The position numbers were made by a program, and so were the translations under genes. A stretch of DNA of 5,584 nucleotides from Eubacteriales Family XIII. Incertae Sedis bacterium. Its GTDB lineage: Bacteria; Bacillota; Clostridia; Peptostreptococcales; Anaerovoracaceae. Positions 4,067-5,584 of the stretch are shown one piece after another. How positions within the stretch are numbered: position 1 is the first letter of the stretch; each line of letters opens with the position of its first letter. The stretch covers positions 1 to 5,584 of the forward strand of contig JAITTH010000010.1 in NCBI GenBank assembly GCA_031287295.1, given 5' to 3'. A model generated the notes under the pieces. That model was given only the letters and a program-made list of their open reading frames with translations. It had not been told where the DNA came from and searched no databases.

Positions 4067-5335
4067 TTACTTTTCCAGAAGTTTTTCAAGTGCGGCGATC
4101 TTCACGCAGATGCAGAAAAGATCCATGGTTTGTTGCAATTCTGAAAGAGAAGGATAGGTCGGCGCAATGCGAATGCTGCTGTCGCGAGGGTCATTTTTAT
4201 GCGGATAGGTTGCACCCGCATCTGTGAGTACGGCACCGGCTTCCTTTGCCAAGGCGACGGTTCGTTTTGCGCATCCATCCATCGTCTCAACGCCGACAAA
4301 ATAGCCACCCTTTGGGGTTTCCCACGAAAGAAGACCATTTTCGGAGAATTCTTTTTCGAGAGCATTCAGGACGATTTCAAATTTGGGGCGCAGAAGATCC
4401 GCGATTTTTTGCATATGTTTGTGAATTCCTTCTGCATTTTGGAAAAGCTCGACGGTTTTGAGCTGCGGAATCTTGTTATAACCGATGGTCTGCTTCGACA
4501 TATGAGTCGCGATGGATTTGATTGTCGCAGGACCGGCGGCAACCAAACCGATGCCTCCGCCGGGGAAGAGGATCTTGGACGTCGAAAAGAAATAGAGTAC
4601 GCGCTCAGGATTTCCGGCTTCCTCCGTTAGGCGGAAGATATTCTCAATTTGATAGGCTTTCCAAATATGATGAACGCCGTAAGCATTGTCCCAAAGCAGT
4701 TTGAAGTCCGGCGCTGCCGTCTTCATTTTCGCGAGACGACGCACCGTTTCGTTGCTGTAAACGATTCCCTGTGGGTTTGAATAGAGCGGAACGTTCCACA
4801 TTGCCTTAATGCTCGGGTCGGATGCTACAAGCTGTTCAACAATATCCATATCCGGTCCGTCTTCCGTCATCGGAACGACCACAAGTTCGGCACCAAAATC
4901 TGCTGCGAGATTAAAATGACGATCGTAGCCCGGACATGGACAAAGAACCTTGATTTTGTCTTCTTTGCACCAAGGCGTACCTTCCGGCAGACCAAAAAGA
5001 TAAAGCATGGCAAACGTATCGTACATCAATTGTAGACTTGCGTTTCCACCGATAAAAATTTGTGCAGGTGGAATATCGAGGAGTTCGGAAAAAAGACGCT
5101 TGCATTCAGGCAGCCCGGTTGGCGCACCATAATTGCGAATGTCGGTTCCATCCTCCGTTGTATTTGTGTTTGGAGGATTTAGGTAAGCATTTGACAGATC
5201 GAGAACGTCAGGTGAGGGTTTCCCCCTGGAGAGATCGAGCTTCAAATCGAGCTTCTTCATTTTTTCATAAGCAGATGAGCTTTCCTCAAGCAGTTGTGTA
5301 AGCTCTGTGCGGGATAGGGCATTCCATTCTGACAC
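4067..5335 (-). CDS. PLP-dependent aspartate-type aminotransferase (PF12897-like)
   Basis: 422 residues, the usual size for the fold-type I aspartate aminotransferase subgroup once annotated as MocR-like (PF12897). It should move an amino group between an amino acid, probably aspartate, and 2-oxoglutarate in the cytosol; substrate choice is inferred from family. Visible motifs: SRGKPSPDVLDLS (36-48), RNYGAPTGLPECK (67-79), GGNASLQLMYD (96-106) for the phosphate site, NVPLYSNPQG (181-190), WDNAYGVHH (215-223) with Asp216 and Tyr219 contacting the cofactor, STSKILFPGGGIG (251-263) with Lys254 as the Schiff-base lysine, and SIRIAPTYP (387-395) with Arg389 binding the substrate carboxylate. All key residues are present. 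The start is GTG 5335, with AGGAGG 9 bases upstream. An in-frame ATG at 5467 would add 44 residues unlike the family and would override the promoter. Confidence 0.92.
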   Translation of the reverse strand: MSEWNALSRTELTQLLEESSSAYEKMKKLDLKLDLSRGKPSPDVLDLSNAYLNPPNTNTTEDGTDIRNYGAPTGLPECKRLFSELLDIPPAQIFIGGNASLQLMYDTFAMLYLFGLPEGTPWCKEDKIKVLCPCPGYDRHFNLAADFGAELVVVPMTEDGPDMDIVEQLVASDPSIKAMWNVPLYSNPQGIVYSNETVRRLAKMKTAAPDFKLLWDNAYGVHHIWKAYQIENIFRLTEEAGNPERVLYFFSTSKILFPGGGIGLVAAGPATIKSIATHMSKQTIGYNKIPQLKTVELFQNAEGIHKHMQKIADLLRPKFEIVLNALEKEFSENGLLSWETPKGGYFVGVETMDGCAKRTVALAKEAGAVLTDAGATYPHKNDPRDSSIRIAPTYPSLSELQQTMDLFCICVKIAALEKLLEK

Positions 5336-5372
5336 GTTTTTCTTCCTCCTCAAAAATTGCGAAGCGCAGGGT

Positions 5373-5386
5373 AGAAAGCGCTTCCG
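5373..5386 (-). promoter_or_regulatory. cre-like operator at the aminotransferase start site
   Basis: On the minus strand the site reads CGGAAGCGCTTTCT, matching 11 of 14 positions of a good CcpA site (TGAAAGCGCTTTCA). It lies just downstream of the -10 at 5391-5396, around the expected transcription start, a usual place for repression. A second arm forms GAAGCGC/GCGCTTC (5361-5367/5378-5384), so another dyad-binding protein is also possible. Confidence 0.35.
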
Positions 5387-5390
5387 ATAA

Positions 5391-5419
5391 ATAGTATCAT
5401 TTTTCTGACAATTCGACAA
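5391..5419 (-). promoter_or_regulatory. Sigma-A promoter of the aminotransferase
   Basis: Minus-strand TTGTCG (5414-5419) and TACTAT (5391-5396) are separated by exactly 17 bases; they match consensus at 4 of 6 and 5 of 6. This gives a leader of about 50 bases before GTG 5335 and supports the shorter start. Confidence 0.6.
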
Positions 5420-5461
5420 GAAAGGTGTGTTGTCGGCAAAGTTCCATTTCAAAGGAAAGTG

Positions 5462-5470
5462 TGCCATAAT
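5462..5470 (+). promoter_or_regulatory. Possible extended -10 promoter of the ACT-domain gene
   Basis: TGC-CATAAT (5462-5470) is an extended -10 element about 55 bases before the ATG at 5525. No good -35 is seen 17 bases upstream. A 6-bp hairpin, GACGCA/TGCGTC (5481-5486/5499-5504), falls in the predicted leader just before the ribosome binding site. Confidence 0.3.
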
Positions 5471-5524
5471 AAGTTCATTCGACGCAAAAAATGATGGATG
5501 CGTCTTACCGAAAAGGAGTTTACG

Positions 5525-5584
5525 ATGAAGGCAGTAATTACAGTCATAGGAAAGGACATGGTCGGCATTCTCGCGCGTGTTGCG
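5525..5584 (+). CDS. ACT-domain protein, UPF0237-like (3' partial)
   Basis: Only the first 20 residues are in the window. They begin MKAVITVIGKDMVGILARV, which matches the start of small ACT-domain proteins of the UPF0237 type: a beta strand, then the GKDxxGI loop that forms the ligand-binding turn, then a helix. Complete members are about 90 residues and are thought to bind amino acids; in many Firmicutes they sit before a PFL/DUF711-type gene, which cannot be checked here. AAAAGGAG (5511-5518) is 6 bases before ATG 5525. The gene is divergent from the aminotransferase across 189 bases, so the two may share regulation. Confidence 0.8.
   Translation, partial: MKAVITVIGKDMVGILARVA

Noticed and set aside
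5336..5467. In-frame 44-residue extension of the aminotransferase from ATG 5467
   Set aside because: It has no family-like sequence, it runs across a good promoter, and GTG 5335 has a perfect AGGAGG site.

Overview
The window reads as a chromosomal segment of a mid-GC Firmicute (Bacillota), most likely from Clostridia or a relative. The grounds are strong AGGAGG-type ribosome binding sites, GTG and TTG starts, an RsgI-type anti-sigma factor, a PF12897-type aspartate aminotransferase and a UPF0237 ACT protein. This placement is an inference; no marker fixes the species.

Layout: (1) 1-107, the 3' tail of an unidentified plus-strand gene. (2) 152-1243, minus strand, a membrane-anchored alpha/beta hydrolase resembling platelet-activating-factor acetylhydrolases. 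(3) 1244-1556, an intergenic region with a possible dyad-in-spacer promoter for the hydrolase and, facing the other way, a possible sigma-A promoter and an ECF-type promoter. (4) 1557-3353, a compact plus-strand operon: a secreted protein built of five 16-residue Cys/His repeats, an ECF sigma factor, and an overlapping single-pass anti-sigma factor of the RsgI type whose outside tail is rich in His, Asp, Glu and Asn. (5) 3354-4066, a non-coding block with three hairpin terminators, a GC-rich palindrome-rich element that begins with a copy of the 3' end of a tRNA, and an intact tRNA-Gly(CCC). (6) 4067-5335, minus strand, a PLP-dependent aspartate-type aminotransferase with a good promoter and a cre-like site. 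(7) 5525-5584, the divergent start of an ACT-domain protein cut by the window edge.

The operon in (4) is the most notable part. An ECF sigma factor is paired with an anti-sigma factor carrying the RsgI middle domain, including the Asn-Pro that is the autoproteolysis site in SigI/RsgI systems. The first gene encodes a small exported protein whose Cys and His are in exact 16-residue register, as expected of a metal-binding repeat. The exported protein and the outside tail of the anti-sigma factor share a His-rich character. The simplest model, which is an inference, is a surface or metal-stress switch: the tail or the repeat protein meets a metal or envelope signal, RsgI is cut, the sigma factor is freed, and the operon is transcribed from its own ECF promoter. 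The other striking feature is the structured element at 3622-3790, bounded by tRNA-like sequence in opposite orientations.
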